From the NCBI RefSeq assembly GCF_016757755.1, contig NZ_CP068437.1, positions 4,650,001 to 4,714,000 of the forward strand: a DNA stretch of 64,000 nucleotides, written 5' to 3'. The notes under the pieces are model-generated. The model was not told where the DNA came from and ran no database searches. It was given only the letters and a program-made list of their open reading frames with translations. Shown piece after piece: positions 1 to 10,200 of the stretch. Both the position numbers and the translations under genes were made by a program. The stretch is from Shewanella sp. KX20019 (GTDB taxonomy: Bacteria > Pseudomonadota > Gammaproteobacteria > Enterobacterales > Shewanellaceae). The stretch's first letter is position 1; every line of letters begins with the position of its first letter.

Positions 1-1
1 G

Positions 2-892
2 CTTGCATTAGCAGAGGAGGATTGGTTGGCTGCAGAGAAAGCCATGGTTAAAGGCGCTGAAAAAGGCGAAATACCCGCGTTGAATTTACTCGCTGCAGCC
101 CGCGCGGCACAGCACCAAAATAACACTGTTGCTCGAGATGAATATTTGGCAAAAGCAGCACTCGAGCCGTTAGCAGTCAAAGCTGTAAGCACCACGCGTA
201 CTCGTTATCTATTACAGCAAGGTGAGCTTGAATTAGCCCGAGAAGAGCTTGAAAAATTAAACCCTACCAGTAAAAGCAAAAACCCTGTTTTAAAACTTGC
301 AGTTGATCTATACCAAGCACAAGAAGACTGGCAAGCACTTAAGCTCATCTTACCTATTGTCAGTAAAAAGCAGCTCCTCAGCGAAGATGACTTTAAGGCA
401 TTGTCGCTCAATACCAATCTTGCTTTGCTAAAAAGCGCTGCCAATATCAACGCGCAAGAGTTAGAAAAATGTTGGCATTGGTTATCTCGCGCGGAAAGAA
501 AACAAGCAGACTATATTGCAGAGTACGCGACGGGATTAAACCGCATTGGCGAAAGAGAGCAAGCGATAAAGTTACTGCAAAAACAATTGAAAGCTGGCAC
601 CGCAAAGCCTATCTTCGAAGCATTACCACAAGTGCTGACTCCGGCAGATGTTGACGCTAAAAAACAGCTGATTGCACTTGAATCTCACTTTGAAGACAAT
701 GTCGATTATCAGATCTGTTTAGCCAAGCTATACCAACAAAATCACGACTACCACAATGCCAAAATATGGTGGCAAAAAGCCTGTTACCTGCAGGATAATA
801 TCAATAACTTGCATGCACTAGCCGATGCGCAAGAGCATCAAGGCGAGCTGAACAGAGCGCTGCAAACCAGACGGAATGCCGCTAAGCTGTAA
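2..892 (+). CDS. hemY: HemY-like protein, C-terminal part (5' end outside window)
   Basis: The reading frame is open from the first bases, so the gene is cut by the window edge; about 296 C-terminal residues remain of a family usually near 390-400 aa. The N-terminal membrane anchor is therefore missing. The visible part is all-helical and TPR-like, with Ala/Leu-rich helical pairs. Its opening residues (LALAEEDW, then an Ala-rich stretch with GEIPALNLLAAARAAQ) match the HemY family pattern. HemY is an inner-membrane protein encoded at the end of the hemCDXY operon; its biochemical role in haem/porphyrin metabolism is not settled. A rho-independent terminator follows about 30 nt after the stop. 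The identification rests on recognised sequence pattern and on hemY being a known neighbour of bpfA in Shewanella. Confidence 0.85.
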   Translation, partial: LALAEEDWLAAEKAMVKGAEKGEIPALNLLAAARAAQHQNNTVARDEYLAKAALEPLAVKAVSTTRTRYLLQQGELELAREELEKLNPTSKSKNPVLKLAVDLYQAQEDWQALKLILPIVSKKQLLSEDDFKALSLNTNLALLKSAANINAQELEKCWHWLSRAERKQADYIAEYATGLNRIGEREQAIKLLQKQLKAGTAKPIFEALPQVLTPADVDAKKQLIALESHFEDNVDYQICLAKLYQQNHDYHNAKIWWQKACYLQDNINNLHALADAQEHQGELNRALQTRRNAAKL

Positions 893-920
893 CTTATTGT
901 TATATCTATTTTGTCTATGA

Positions 921-943
921 AAGCCACTGTATAGTGGCTTTTT
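921..943 (+). terminator. Rho-independent terminator after hemY
   Basis: An 8-bp perfect stem (AAGCCACT/AGTGGCTT) with a 4-nt loop is followed by a short T run. It lies 29 nt after the hemY stop and separates the hem operon from the adhesin locus. Confidence 0.85.
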
Positions 944-1062
944 GACTTTCAGAAGATGTTGTCGAATCCTCCTCTCAAGCTAGTTAACTGATAAGACTAG
1001 TCTTTAAAATCCAACCAAAAAAACCATCAATATATTGTCTGTTCTCCTTGACTTTAGCCGAC

Positions 1063-1096
1063 TTGACAACATTTGAACCGCGTACAAAATTTGTAC
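1063..1096 (+). promoter_or_regulatory. Candidate promoter with an overlapping palindrome upstream of the first adhesin
   Basis: A perfect -35 hexamer TTGACA (1063-1068) is followed, 16 nt on, by the -10-like CAAAAT (1085-1090, 4/6 match). A dyad, GTACAAA-A-TTTGTAC (1082-1096), overlaps the -10 and could be a repressor operator. The adhesin start codon is 78 nt downstream. The sequence shows the elements; their function is inferred. Confidence 0.45.
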
Positions 1097-1173
1097 TGTT
1101 AGTGCAACAATTAAAAATGACTAAGTACTGACTATCCTTCATTTCGCTCATGGACGAGGCAGTAGAGTAAATC

Positions 1174-4100
1174 ATGATGGGTACATATATTTCAAAGCAG
1201 GATGCCACCATTGTTGAGCTTTCTGGCACCATTCGCAGCCAAAATAGTCAAGGTGAGATGGCCCCCCTAAAAGTGGGTGATACCTTACGTCAAAATACTA
1301 TGTTTAGTGTCGCTGCAGACGCAACATTCAAACTCCAATACAGCGACGGCACCATAGTCACTCACGCGGACTTTAATGACAGCAATGATGTAACAAGTTC
1401 CGCGGTTGAAGCGACAGAGGAAATAACCGAAACGATAGATCCAGAAATCGCAGCATTACAAGCGATGATTTTAAGCGGTGAAGATCCGACCGAAAGCCTT
1501 CCAGATACCGCCGCCGGCGATGCAAGTCCAACAGGGAATGAAGGTGGAGGATTTATATCAGTCAGCCGTGCTGGTGATGAGACCATTGCCGATGCTGGGC
1601 ATGACACCGACGGTTTTCTGCAAGCACAAGCCGCTATTATAGATGAGGTCCCAAACTTCTTAGCACAGCTTGCTCTGCCTACAGTTGCGACCAGTTCTGT
1701 TACGCTGTTCGAGAAAAACCTATCTGAAGGATCAGAACCCCAAATATCAGCATTATCACAAGCCGAAAGTGTTTCTGTAACGGTTCAAGCCGGAATACAT
1801 ACATTAACGATTAATGGTGTCCAAGTATTTGTCGACGGTAATTTTATTGGACCAGTAACTATCCCCAGTGAACATGGTTCATTTGTTATCTCTAGCTATG
1901 ATGCAATTAACTCTATTCTCACCTACAGCTACACACTTAATAGCGCGATAGATCACAGTGAATCAGACATATTGTCTGAGCTATTTTTAGTACAATTAAC
2001 TGATAGCCAAGGCGTTACAACGACAGCAATTGTCACTGCCAATGTAGTCGATGATGCTCCATCAGGTCTTGACGATGTCAATGCCATCAATGAAGACAAC
2101 CTTGATGGGGTCCTTGGTAATGTTTTAGCTAACGACACATTGGGCGCTGATTTAGCCCTGGTGACTCAGATCTCTACCACTACAAACTCAGTAGACTTAG
2201 CTGTAGAAAACTCGATATCAGGAAGTTATGGCTCATTAACCATAGCAGCCGATGGTAGCTACATCTATATCCTCAATAATCAATCTGCCGATATACAATC
2301 TCTCGCTCTTGGTGAACAAGTATTTGAGTCGTTTAATTACCTGCTCGTTGATGCCGATGGTGATGAAGTTTCGCTAACCTTAGTCATTACTATAACCGGA
2401 GAAAACGACGCGCCAGAAGTGACCTCCTCATTTGAAGATGCCGTCGGTAACGTGATTGAGGCGGGTGTCTTAGTCGGTGGTAATATCGAAACAGCGGGTA
2501 TTGCTCAAACAAGTGGAACGTTAACAGCAATTGATGTTGATGATGGAGCAGAGCTTACATGGAGTTTAGACAGTTCAGCTCAAACCCCATACGGACTGTT
2601 CACTCTAGACGCTGCCACAGGAGACTGGTCTTTCACGCTAAGCAATGAACTCGCTGATAGCTTAGCCTTTGGCGATATTCGAACAGAGATCTTTAACGTT
2701 ATAGTGACTGATGAGTATGGTTTAACCGCTACTCAAGAGGTCACCATCACCATTGAAGGAACCAACGATATTCCGCTGCTGAGCTTCGAGCAAGGGGCCG
2801 ACAGCGGCATGGTCAAAGAAGCGGGCGTGGTCGATATCAACGATGAGGGTAACACCCCCGTCGACGGCATTAGCATGGTCTCTGGTCAGTTTAACGCCGA
2901 TGATGTCGATACTGGCGATGGCGAGACTTGGACAGTGGAAGGCACGCCGAACACCGACTATGGCAGCTTCGCGGTCGATGGCACTGGTTTGTGGACCTAC
3001 AGCTTAAACGATGCGTTAGCCGACAGCCTCTATGAAGGCCAAATCGTCGAGCTCACTTACACCGTGCGCGTCACCGATAACTACGGCGCCTATGTCGATC
3101 AAGAGGTCACCATCACCATAGAAGGCACCAACGATATTCCTGTGCTGAGCTTCGAGCAAGGGGCCGACAGCGGCATGGTCAAAGAAGCCGGTGTGGTCGA
3201 TATCAACGATGAGGGTAACACCCCGGTTGCTGGCATTAGCATGGTCTCTGGTCAGTTTAATGCCGATGATGTCGATACTGGCGATGGCGAGACTTGGACA
3301 GTGGAAGGCACGCCGAACACTGACTATGGTAGCTTCGCGGTCGATGGCACCGGTTTGTGGACCTACAGCTTAAACGATGCGTTAGCCGACAGTCTCTATG
3401 AAGGCCAAATCGTCGAGCTCACCTACACCGTGCGCGTCACCGATAACTACGGCGCCTATGTCGATCAAGAGGTCACCATCACCATAGAGGGTACCAACGA
3501 TATTCCTGTGCTTAGCTTCGAGCAAGGGGCCGACAGCGGCATGGTCAAAGAAGCCGGTGTGGTCGATATCAACGATGAGGGTAACACCCCGGTTGCTGGT
3601 ATTAGCATGGTCTCTGGTCAGTTTAACGCCGATGATGTCGATACTGGCGATGGCGAAACTTGGACAGTGGAAGGCACACCAAACACTGACTACGGTAGCT
3701 TCTCGGTCGATGGCACCGGTTTGTGGACCTACAGCTTAAACGATGCGTTAGCCGACAGTCTCTATGAAGGCCAAATCGTCGAGCTCACCTACACCGTGCG
3801 CGTCACCGATAACTACGGCGCCTATGTCGATCAAGAGGTCACCATCACCATAGAGGGTACCAACGATATTCCTGTGCTTAGCTTCGAGCAAGGGGCCGAC
3901 AGCGGCATGGTCAAAGAAGCCGGTGTGGTCGATATCAACGATGAGGGTAACACCCCGGTTACTGGTATTAGCATGGTCTCAGGTCAGTTTAACGCCGATG
4001 ATGTCGATACTGGCGATGGCGAGACTTGGACAGTGGAAGGCACGCCGAACACTGACTACGGCAGCTTCGCGGTCGATGGCACCGGTTTGTGGACCTACAG

Positions 4101-6990
4101 CTTAAACGATGCGTTAGCCGATAGCCTCTATGAAGGCCAAATCGTTGAGCTCACTTACACCGTGCGCGTCACCGATAACTACGGCGCCTATGTCGATCAA
4201 GAGGTCACCATCACCATAGAGGGTACCAACGATATTCCTGTGCTTAGCTTCGAGCAAGGGGCCGACAGCGGCATGGTCAAAGAAGCCGGTGTGGTCGATA
4301 TCAACGATGAGGGTAACACCCCGGTTGCTGGTATTAGCATGGTCTCTGGTCAGTTTAACGCCGATGATGTCGATACTGGCGATGGCGAAACTTGGACAGT
4401 GGAAGGCACGCCAAACACTGACTACGGTAGCTTCGCAGTCGATGGCACTGGTTTGTGGACCTACAGCTTAAACGATGCGTTAGCCGACAGTCTCTATGAA
4501 GGCCAAATCGTTGAGCTCACCTACACCGTGCGCGTCACCGATAACTACGGCGCCTATGTCGATCAAGAGGTCACCATCACCATAGAGGGCACCAACGATA
4601 TTCCTGTGCTTAGCTTCGAGCAAGGAGCCGACAGCGGCATGGTCAAAGAAGCCGGTGTAGTCGATATCAACGATGAGGGTAACACCCCGGTTGCTGGTAT
4701 TAGCATGGTCTCAGGTCAATTTAACGCTGATGATGTCGATACTGGCGATGGCGAGACTTGGACAGTTGAAGGCACACCAAACACTGACTACGGTAGCTTC
4801 TCGGTCGATGGCACTGGTTTGTGGACCTACAGCCTCAATGATGCGCTAGCCGACAGCCTCTATGAAGGCCAAATCATCGAGCTCACTTACACCGTGCGCG
4901 TCACCGATAACTACGGCGCCTATGTCGATCAAGAGGTCACCATCACCATAGAGGGTACTAACGATATTCCTGTGCTCACTGTGGATACATCTGGCGGGGT
5001 AACCGAAGATCAGGATGTTGTAAACCAATTGATAAGTGATACCGGAGCATTAAGTTTCACAGATGTGGATACTGGCGATACCGCAAGTGTTTCCTCTCTC
5101 TACAATAGTGATATCACCTGGAGCGGCGGAACGCTAACAGAAGTGTTAACTCAAGATCAGATAGATCAGTTAATAGCAGGTTTCAGTGCTGATGAAGATA
5201 GTTGGGACTTTAGTATTTCCAATGAATTGATCCAATTTTTGGGGGTGACGGAATCAATTACACTCAGCTTTAATGTCACCGTTACCGACAATAATGGCGC
5301 ATATGACACAGAAGTAGTCACCATAACCATTGATGGTGTCAATGATGTGATTGAGGGTGAGTTTGCCAAAGAAGTTTGGGTTCCCGCTGCGATGAGTCAA
5401 ATAACAGACCCATACTTAAGCGGTTACCCATTATTGGTGACAAAACCATCAGATGTCGATGTGAATGATATGCTTACCATCACCAACTTAGCCTTTGTAC
5501 TGTTAACGCCAAACTTAGATCCCGATGTCGAATTAGGTAGTATTTATTATATGGAGGATGGTGGGAATATCCTTACATTGATTGACTTTGATAACCCACC
5601 AGTACTAAGCGCAAGTGAACTGGAAACATTAGTCTACGTCCCAGGAGACAATGGTGAAGTCGATTACCAAATGGACCTATCTTTCACTTTCACAGTGAAC
5701 TCAGGAAGCGACTCTGTTGATGGTGAGTTTATCATCCACTCTGTGCCAGCCAATGGCTTGGCGGGGCAAACTGTGCAGATAGGTGATGGTTCTAGCCCGT
5801 TAACCTCCGGTAATGATCAGGATGCTGATCTGGTTATTACTGAACAGTTTGCCAATGCAATGAACTCAGATCCTCAAAGTGGCTCATTGCAACTGTTTAC
5901 AGACTTCCAGAAAGCACCTTTTGATATTCCTGTTCCCCTAAATGAACAAGATGAAAATACTCCGGCTGGAGCCGCGAGGGAATCCGAGGTGTCAGTACGG
6001 TTAACGATTGGCGGTGCTGTATTTGAGGTCATTCCAGAGAACGATGCCGATGGTATTATTACTTGGACTTTTGATGCTGATTCAGGCCTTATGAAAGCCG
6101 AAATTGATTACAGTGCCATTTTCCTACTGGATGGTAATGGCGACCCTACCGCAACTTCATTAGCTGACTATATTCTGGCGAACCCATTGTCAGCCAACGA
6201 TACCTGGACAATCACTTATCTAGATGACAATGGTGGTAACTTCCAAGCACGATTTGTTGAAGCGGTCTTTACTCATGACCAGATTGCTGATGATTCAATT
6301 ACTATCGTTGGTACCGACAATGTTAACAATCTCATTTTTGGTAGTACCAACTCTGATTCATTAACTGGCGCCAACTTAGACGACAGAATTTTTGGTCGAG
6401 AAGGCAATGACATAATGAAAGGCCTAGCCGGAAATGACGAGCTTATTGGTGGCGCAGGCAATGACGATATAGAAGGTGGTGAAGGTAATGACATCCTTAT
6501 TGGTGGCACAGGCAGTGACACTTTAGCTGGAGGGATAGGTAGAGATTACCTCTCAGGAGGCCAAGGTGGTGACAGTTTGGACGGTGGCGCACTCAATGGC
6601 GTTGATGATGGTGAGCGAGATTTCTTCGTTTGGGAAGTCGATAGTGCTGACGATAGCATCGATAACGTTTATAACTTTAACAATGAAATCGATGTACTCG
6701 ACCTAAGCGGATTATTAGTTGGTGAGGAAAATGGTAATTTGGAAGACTTCTTCTCCTTTGATTTTAGTGGCGGCAATACCACCATATTTATAGATGCCGA
6801 TGGTTTAGGCATTGGATTAGACGGAGTAACTATCGTCTTGGATGGCATCGATTTATCTATTGTTTACGGCAGTAACAATGAATCAGACATTATTGCCGGT
6901 CTAATCGCTGACGATGCGTTAATTGTCGACCCCAATGGCACGTTTATTCCTCCCTATGAACAAATTGAGCAAGGAAATATCATCCCTTAA
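1174..6990 (+). CDS. RTX adhesin 1 with LapG-type cleavage site and six 122-aa VCBS-like repeats
   Basis: A 1938-aa secreted surface adhesin. Residues 1 to about 100 form a LapA/BpfA-type retention domain, followed by a dialanine site D111-T-A-A-G115; LapG proteases cut between the two alanines (here A113/A114). A short linker leads to Bap/VCBS-type Ig-like domains, including six near-identical 122-aa tandem repeats (about residues 530-1261) and further diverged domains. Glycine/aspartate-rich RTX nonapeptides (GGxGND type, residues about 1720-1809) should bind calcium, and the end carries a type I secretion target region. There is no N-terminal Sec signal, as expected. Two ATG codons (1174, 1177) are possible starts and the ribosome binding site is weak. 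It has its own terminator before the larger adhesin, so it is probably a separate transcript that uses the exporter encoded downstream. It is unlike the larger adhesin in lacking PA14 and vWA domains. Confidence 0.9.
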   Translation: MMGTYISKQDATIVELSGTIRSQNSQGEMAPLKVGDTLRQNTMFSVAADATFKLQYSDGTIVTHADFNDSNDVTSSAVEATEEITETIDPEIAALQAMILSGEDPTESLPDTAAGDASPTGNEGGGFISVSRAGDETIADAGHDTDGFLQAQAAIIDEVPNFLAQLALPTVATSSVTLFEKNLSEGSEPQISALSQAESVSVTVQAGIHTLTINGVQVFVDGNFIGPVTIPSEHGSFVISSYDAINSILTYSYTLNSAIDHSESDILSELFLVQLTDSQGVTTTAIVTANVVDDAPSGLDDVNAINEDNLDGVLGNVLANDTLGADLALVTQISTTTNSVDLAVENSISGSYGSLTIAADGSYIYILNNQSADIQSLALGEQVFESFNYLLVDADGDEVSLTLVITITGENDAPEVTSSFEDAVGNVIEAGVLVGGNIETAGIAQTSGTLTAIDVDDGAELTWSLDSSAQTPYGLFTLDAATGDWSFTLSNELADSLAFGDIRTEIFNVIVTDEYGLTATQEVTITIEGTNDIPLLSFEQGADSGMVKEAGVVDINDEGNTPVDGISMVSGQFNADDVDTGDGETWTVEGTPNTDYGSFAVDGTGLWTYSLNDALADSLYEGQIVELTYTVRVTDNYGAYVDQEVTITIEGTNDIPVLSFEQGADSGMVKEAGVVDINDEGNTPVAGISMVSGQFNADDVDTGDGETWTVEGTPNTDYGSFAVDGTGLWTYSLNDALADSLYEGQIVELTYTVRVTDNYGAYVDQEVTITIEGTNDIPVLSFEQGADSGMVKEAGVVDINDEGNTPVAGISMVSGQFNADDVDTGDGETWTVEGTPNTDYGSFSVDGTGLWTYSLNDALADSLYEGQIVELTYTVRVTDNYGAYVDQEVTITIEGTNDIPVLSFEQGADSGMVKEAGVVDINDEGNTPVTGISMVSGQFNADDVDTGDGETWTVEGTPNTDYGSFAVDGTGLWTYSLNDALADSLYEGQIVELTYTVRVTDNYGAYVDQEVTITIEGTNDIPVLSFEQGADSGMVKEAGVVDINDEGNTPVAGISMVSGQFNADDVDTGDGETWTVEGTPNTDYGSFAVDGTGLWTYSLNDALADSLYEGQIVELTYTVRVTDNYGAYVDQEVTITIEGTNDIPVLSFEQGADSGMVKEAGVVDINDEGNTPVAGISMVSGQFNADDVDTGDGETWTVEGTPNTDYGSFSVDGTGLWTYSLNDALADSLYEGQIIELTYTVRVTDNYGAYVDQEVTITIEGTNDIPVLTVDTSGGVTEDQDVVNQLISDTGALSFTDVDTGDTASVSSLYNSDITWSGGTLTEVLTQDQIDQLIAGFSADEDSWDFSISNELIQFLGVTESITLSFNVTVTDNNGAYDTEVVTITIDGVNDVIEGEFAKEVWVPAAMSQITDPYLSGYPLLVTKPSDVDVNDMLTITNLAFVLLTPNLDPDVELGSIYYMEDGGNILTLIDFDNPPVLSASELETLVYVPGDNGEVDYQMDLSFTFTVNSGSDSVDGEFIIHSVPANGLAGQTVQIGDGSSPLTSGNDQDADLVITEQFANAMNSDPQSGSLQLFTDFQKAPFDIPVPLNEQDENTPAGAARESEVSVRLTIGGAVFEVIPENDADGIITWTFDADSGLMKAEIDYSAIFLLDGNGDPTATSLADYILANPLSANDTWTITYLDDNGGNFQARFVEAVFTHDQIADDSITIVGTDNVNNLIFGSTNSDSLTGANLDDRIFGREGNDIMKGLAGNDELIGGAGNDDIEGGEGNDILIGGTGSDTLAGGIGRDYLSGGQGGDSLDGGALNGVDDGERDFFVWEVDSADDSIDNVYNFNNEIDVLDLSGLLVGEENGNLEDFFSFDFSGGNTTIFIDADGLGIGLDGVTIVLDGIDLSIVYGSNNESDIIAGLIADDALIVDPNGTFIPPYEQIEQGNIIP
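2761..4956 (+). repeat. Six tandem 366-bp coding repeats in adhesin 1
   Basis: Units begin at 2761, 3127, 3493, 3859, 4225 and 4591 at a strict 366-bp period (122 codons), each opening with the codons for TNDIP. Units differ at only scattered bases. The residue after GSF reads A, A, S, A, A, S across the six copies, hinting at duplication of a three-unit block. Such arrays are prone to copy-number change and to assembly collapse. Confidence 0.95.
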
Positions 6991-7042
6991 CCAATTCAAT
7001 CTAAAGTTGTACAAACATGATGTAATGACTAATACAGTTTAA

Positions 7043-7070
7043 AGGCCACTAGATATAGTGGTCTTTTTTT
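7043..7070 (+). terminator. Terminator between the two adhesin genes
   Basis: An 8-bp stem (AGGCCACT/AGTGGTCT, one G-T pair) with a 6-nt loop is followed by a run of T. It lies 52 nt after the stop of adhesin 1 and suggests the second adhesin has its own promoter. Confidence 0.85.
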
Positions 7071-7143
7071 ATGCACAAGACTATTGCACGGCAAATGTTT
7101 ACTTTAGTGCTAAATGTCTAAATATGATTAAAGCGTCAAAAAA

Positions 7144-7172
7144 TTGACCAATATTTTCTTCTCCTATAAGAT
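7144..7172 (+). promoter_or_regulatory. Candidate bpfA promoter
   Basis: TTGACC (7144-7149) is followed by TATAAG (7165-7170, 15-nt spacer), or alternatively TAAGAT (7167-7172, 17-nt spacer), in an AT-rich stretch about 75 nt before the start codon. Consensus matching only; no operator is recognised. Confidence 0.4.
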
Positions 7173-7245
7173 ATGTTAATAATGGGTTAACTATATAGTA
7201 TTCACGCTACAAACGTTCAATTATGTAGCCGCAGGGAGCTAGGCA

Positions 7246-10200
7246 ATGAAATCAATATTAACAACACAGACAGGCCATATTCAGAAGATAACCGGTACGG
7301 TTACAGCTAACATTAATGGCAATGTTAACAATGTAGTAAATGGCGAATTCATTCCTGCGGGAACCAACTTATCAATCGACGACAACAGTTTTGTAGAGCT
7401 CCGTCTTGAAGATGGCAGCATAATGTCTTCAGATAGCGAAAACACAGCCACTCCAGTCGATGAGTCCTTAGCTAACAATCAAGATATCCTAAGTGAAATA
7501 GAAGAAATACAAGCACTTATTGCATCAGATGATGACCCAACGGAAGGCCCAGATACAGCAGCGGGCACTCAAGCTGGCAGTGAAGGAACCTCTGGTCATG
7601 TTTCAATCGCTCGAGGTGGTTCAGAAACTCTGGCAAATTCAGGTTTTGATACCGCAGGGCAAAATAGCGACACTCAAATTGCCAGCCTAGCGATTGATAA
7701 TGAAACCCAAAACACTGACATTGAAAACAACTTTTTGGTGGCTCAGTTTACCGATAATTTTGTTAACGGCGTAGCGTACACCACATCATCTGGTATCTCA
7801 GGTTTTACCGGAGATATGGGCGCACCAGGTTCATTCGCTTATCTTCCTGGCGACACCATTACTTTTAGCGTTGGTAATGTCACTGTAGCAACATTTAGTG
7901 CCGACGCTATTCAAGGAACAATCCTCTTTCTGCAAGATATTGCCGGCACTTCTCTTGCCGATAGTAATCTAAACTATGTAGAAAATATGGCGATATTTCT
8001 ACAAGCGTTAGACAGTGATTTGTCGGACGGAAATAACGACGGCTTGCTGCAAACCAATAGCGGTTCGTTAAATTTAGATACTAGCTACGCGACCAATATC
8101 AATATCGTGTTAGCTGTTCATCAAGCCTTAGCAAATTATATCGATCCGACGACTGGTGAGCCGCTAAATATTGCTACCGCGGGTAAAGAGATGCTGTCCT
8201 TGGTGCTTGCCGAATTGGGTATTGTATTTACCAGAGATAGTGAACGCTCTCCTGATGAACAGAACGTATTTGAAAGTTTAGCAATGGAACATGTTGCTGA
8301 TACTATTGCTGACCTGGCTGGTGACCGCGCACCCGATGCTACCGACGAAAGAACCGCTGATATTCTTGATGTTCCCGGCGGGTTAGTGACTTATAACTAC
8401 AATGAACTTGAAGGCCGTATTACGTTTTCGGCTGACGATTTACTTGCTGGGGCCACTGGTCACCAGGTGACGACTGATAACCTAGTCGTTAAAAATGTGC
8501 AACTCAATGCTGAGTTTGCAGACATTGGGACTTTAGTCGATTTAGGTGACGGTAATTATGCCATCATCTTAAATGAAGGTATTACTCAATATGACCTAGA
8601 GGGTCTATCGTTAGATTATCGCGTAGAAGATTGGACCGCTTTTAGAGAGATAACATCCCAGACTCAAGATCAATATAAATCCCATTTATCTGCAGATATC
8701 CCAGACGTCTTTGAGCATGACGGTTTTAACCAGTTTACCTTAGACAGCGAATTGGTATTTGACCAAGACTCTGCGCTTGAAATTACCTTTACCAGTGAAT
8801 TATTGAGTGAACAGTTCGGGATCCCGATTGCCGAATATGCCGATGACTATATCGTACCCATTGAATATTCCAATGACGGTGGTGTCACCTGGCAAACTAT
8901 GACGGTTACCTCTGTCGATTATAGTGGCAGTATTCCGCGCCCTGTATTTGGCTTTGTTCTTGGCGCTGGTGATTCAAGCGTAATGATCCGCATCCCTATT
9001 TTTGATGATGCCCAAATTGAACCGACTGAATATTTCAGAGCTGTAGTCTCAGGTGACAATGTTTACGACGAAACTTTGCAGTTTGCTATTTTCGACAACG
9101 ACACTGCAGCAAGTGACTTGCCGCTTATTAATATCGATTATGCTATTGCAGTAGAAGGAATGGAAAGCGCCGTCTTTACGCTGAGCTTAAGTGAAGCTAG
9201 CACTGAAACCATTACCGTTAACTACTCAAGCGAAGAACTGTCAGCATTATTTGGTGAAGACTTTATCAACGTATCCGGCACGGTAACGTTTTTACCCGGT
9301 CAAACCACAGCTTATATAACGGTTCCTATTGTAGATGATCTGATTGTTGAGAATAATCCCAATCCTGAATTTGCATTAATTAACCTTACAGATCCTGTCA
9401 ATGCGGCACTTGCCGACTCTCAAGGTACTTTACGTATCTTTGATAATGACAGTCCAATCAATGCAAACGCGACTATCGATCTGAACCCCATCACGGGCGA
9501 CAATGTAGTCACAAATGATGAAGGCCAACAAACTGTCACTATTACAGGAACAGTTACAGCCGATGCAGCTATCACCATTGGCATAGTGGTTATTACGATA
9601 AACGGCACTAACTATCAGACTCTGATGAATGCTGATGGCACCTTCTCAATCACGGTTGCTGGTTCTGAACTTATATTAGATGCTGATACTATTGTTGATG
9701 CCATCGTTTACGGGTTTGGGGATAATGGAGAACGAGCCGAAGCAACCACAACAGAGAATTATGATTTAGAGACTGTGCTCCAAAACGACAGCCAAACAAT
9801 AGCCGAAGACGCCGTAGCAATCGGTAATGTACTTGATAACGATACCGATCTTGATGACCAGCTCAGCGTTATCAGCTTTGAAGTCGATGGTGAAATAGTT
9901 GATGCGGGCACCACGGTTGAATTGGATGGCGGGACACTGATCATCAATGAAGATGGCTCTTACATCTTCACGCCAAATGACAACTGGAACGGCGATGTTC
10001 CTATTATAACTTACACCACTAATACGGGCTCTAGCGCCACATTAACCCTTGAAGTCACCCCTGTAGATGATCCTTCAATTGTTAACAACGACAGCAACAC
10101 CATCGATGAAAATGAAGTCGCCATTGGTAATGTTTTAGACAACGATTCAGATATCGACAACGACCTTACCGTTACTCGTTTTGAGGTTAACGGCGAAAGC

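Noticed and set aside
3191..4471. A series of 60-aa plus-strand ORFs at 366-bp spacing
   Set aside because: They are out-of-frame readings of the coding repeats in adhesin 1; the regular spacing follows from the repeat.
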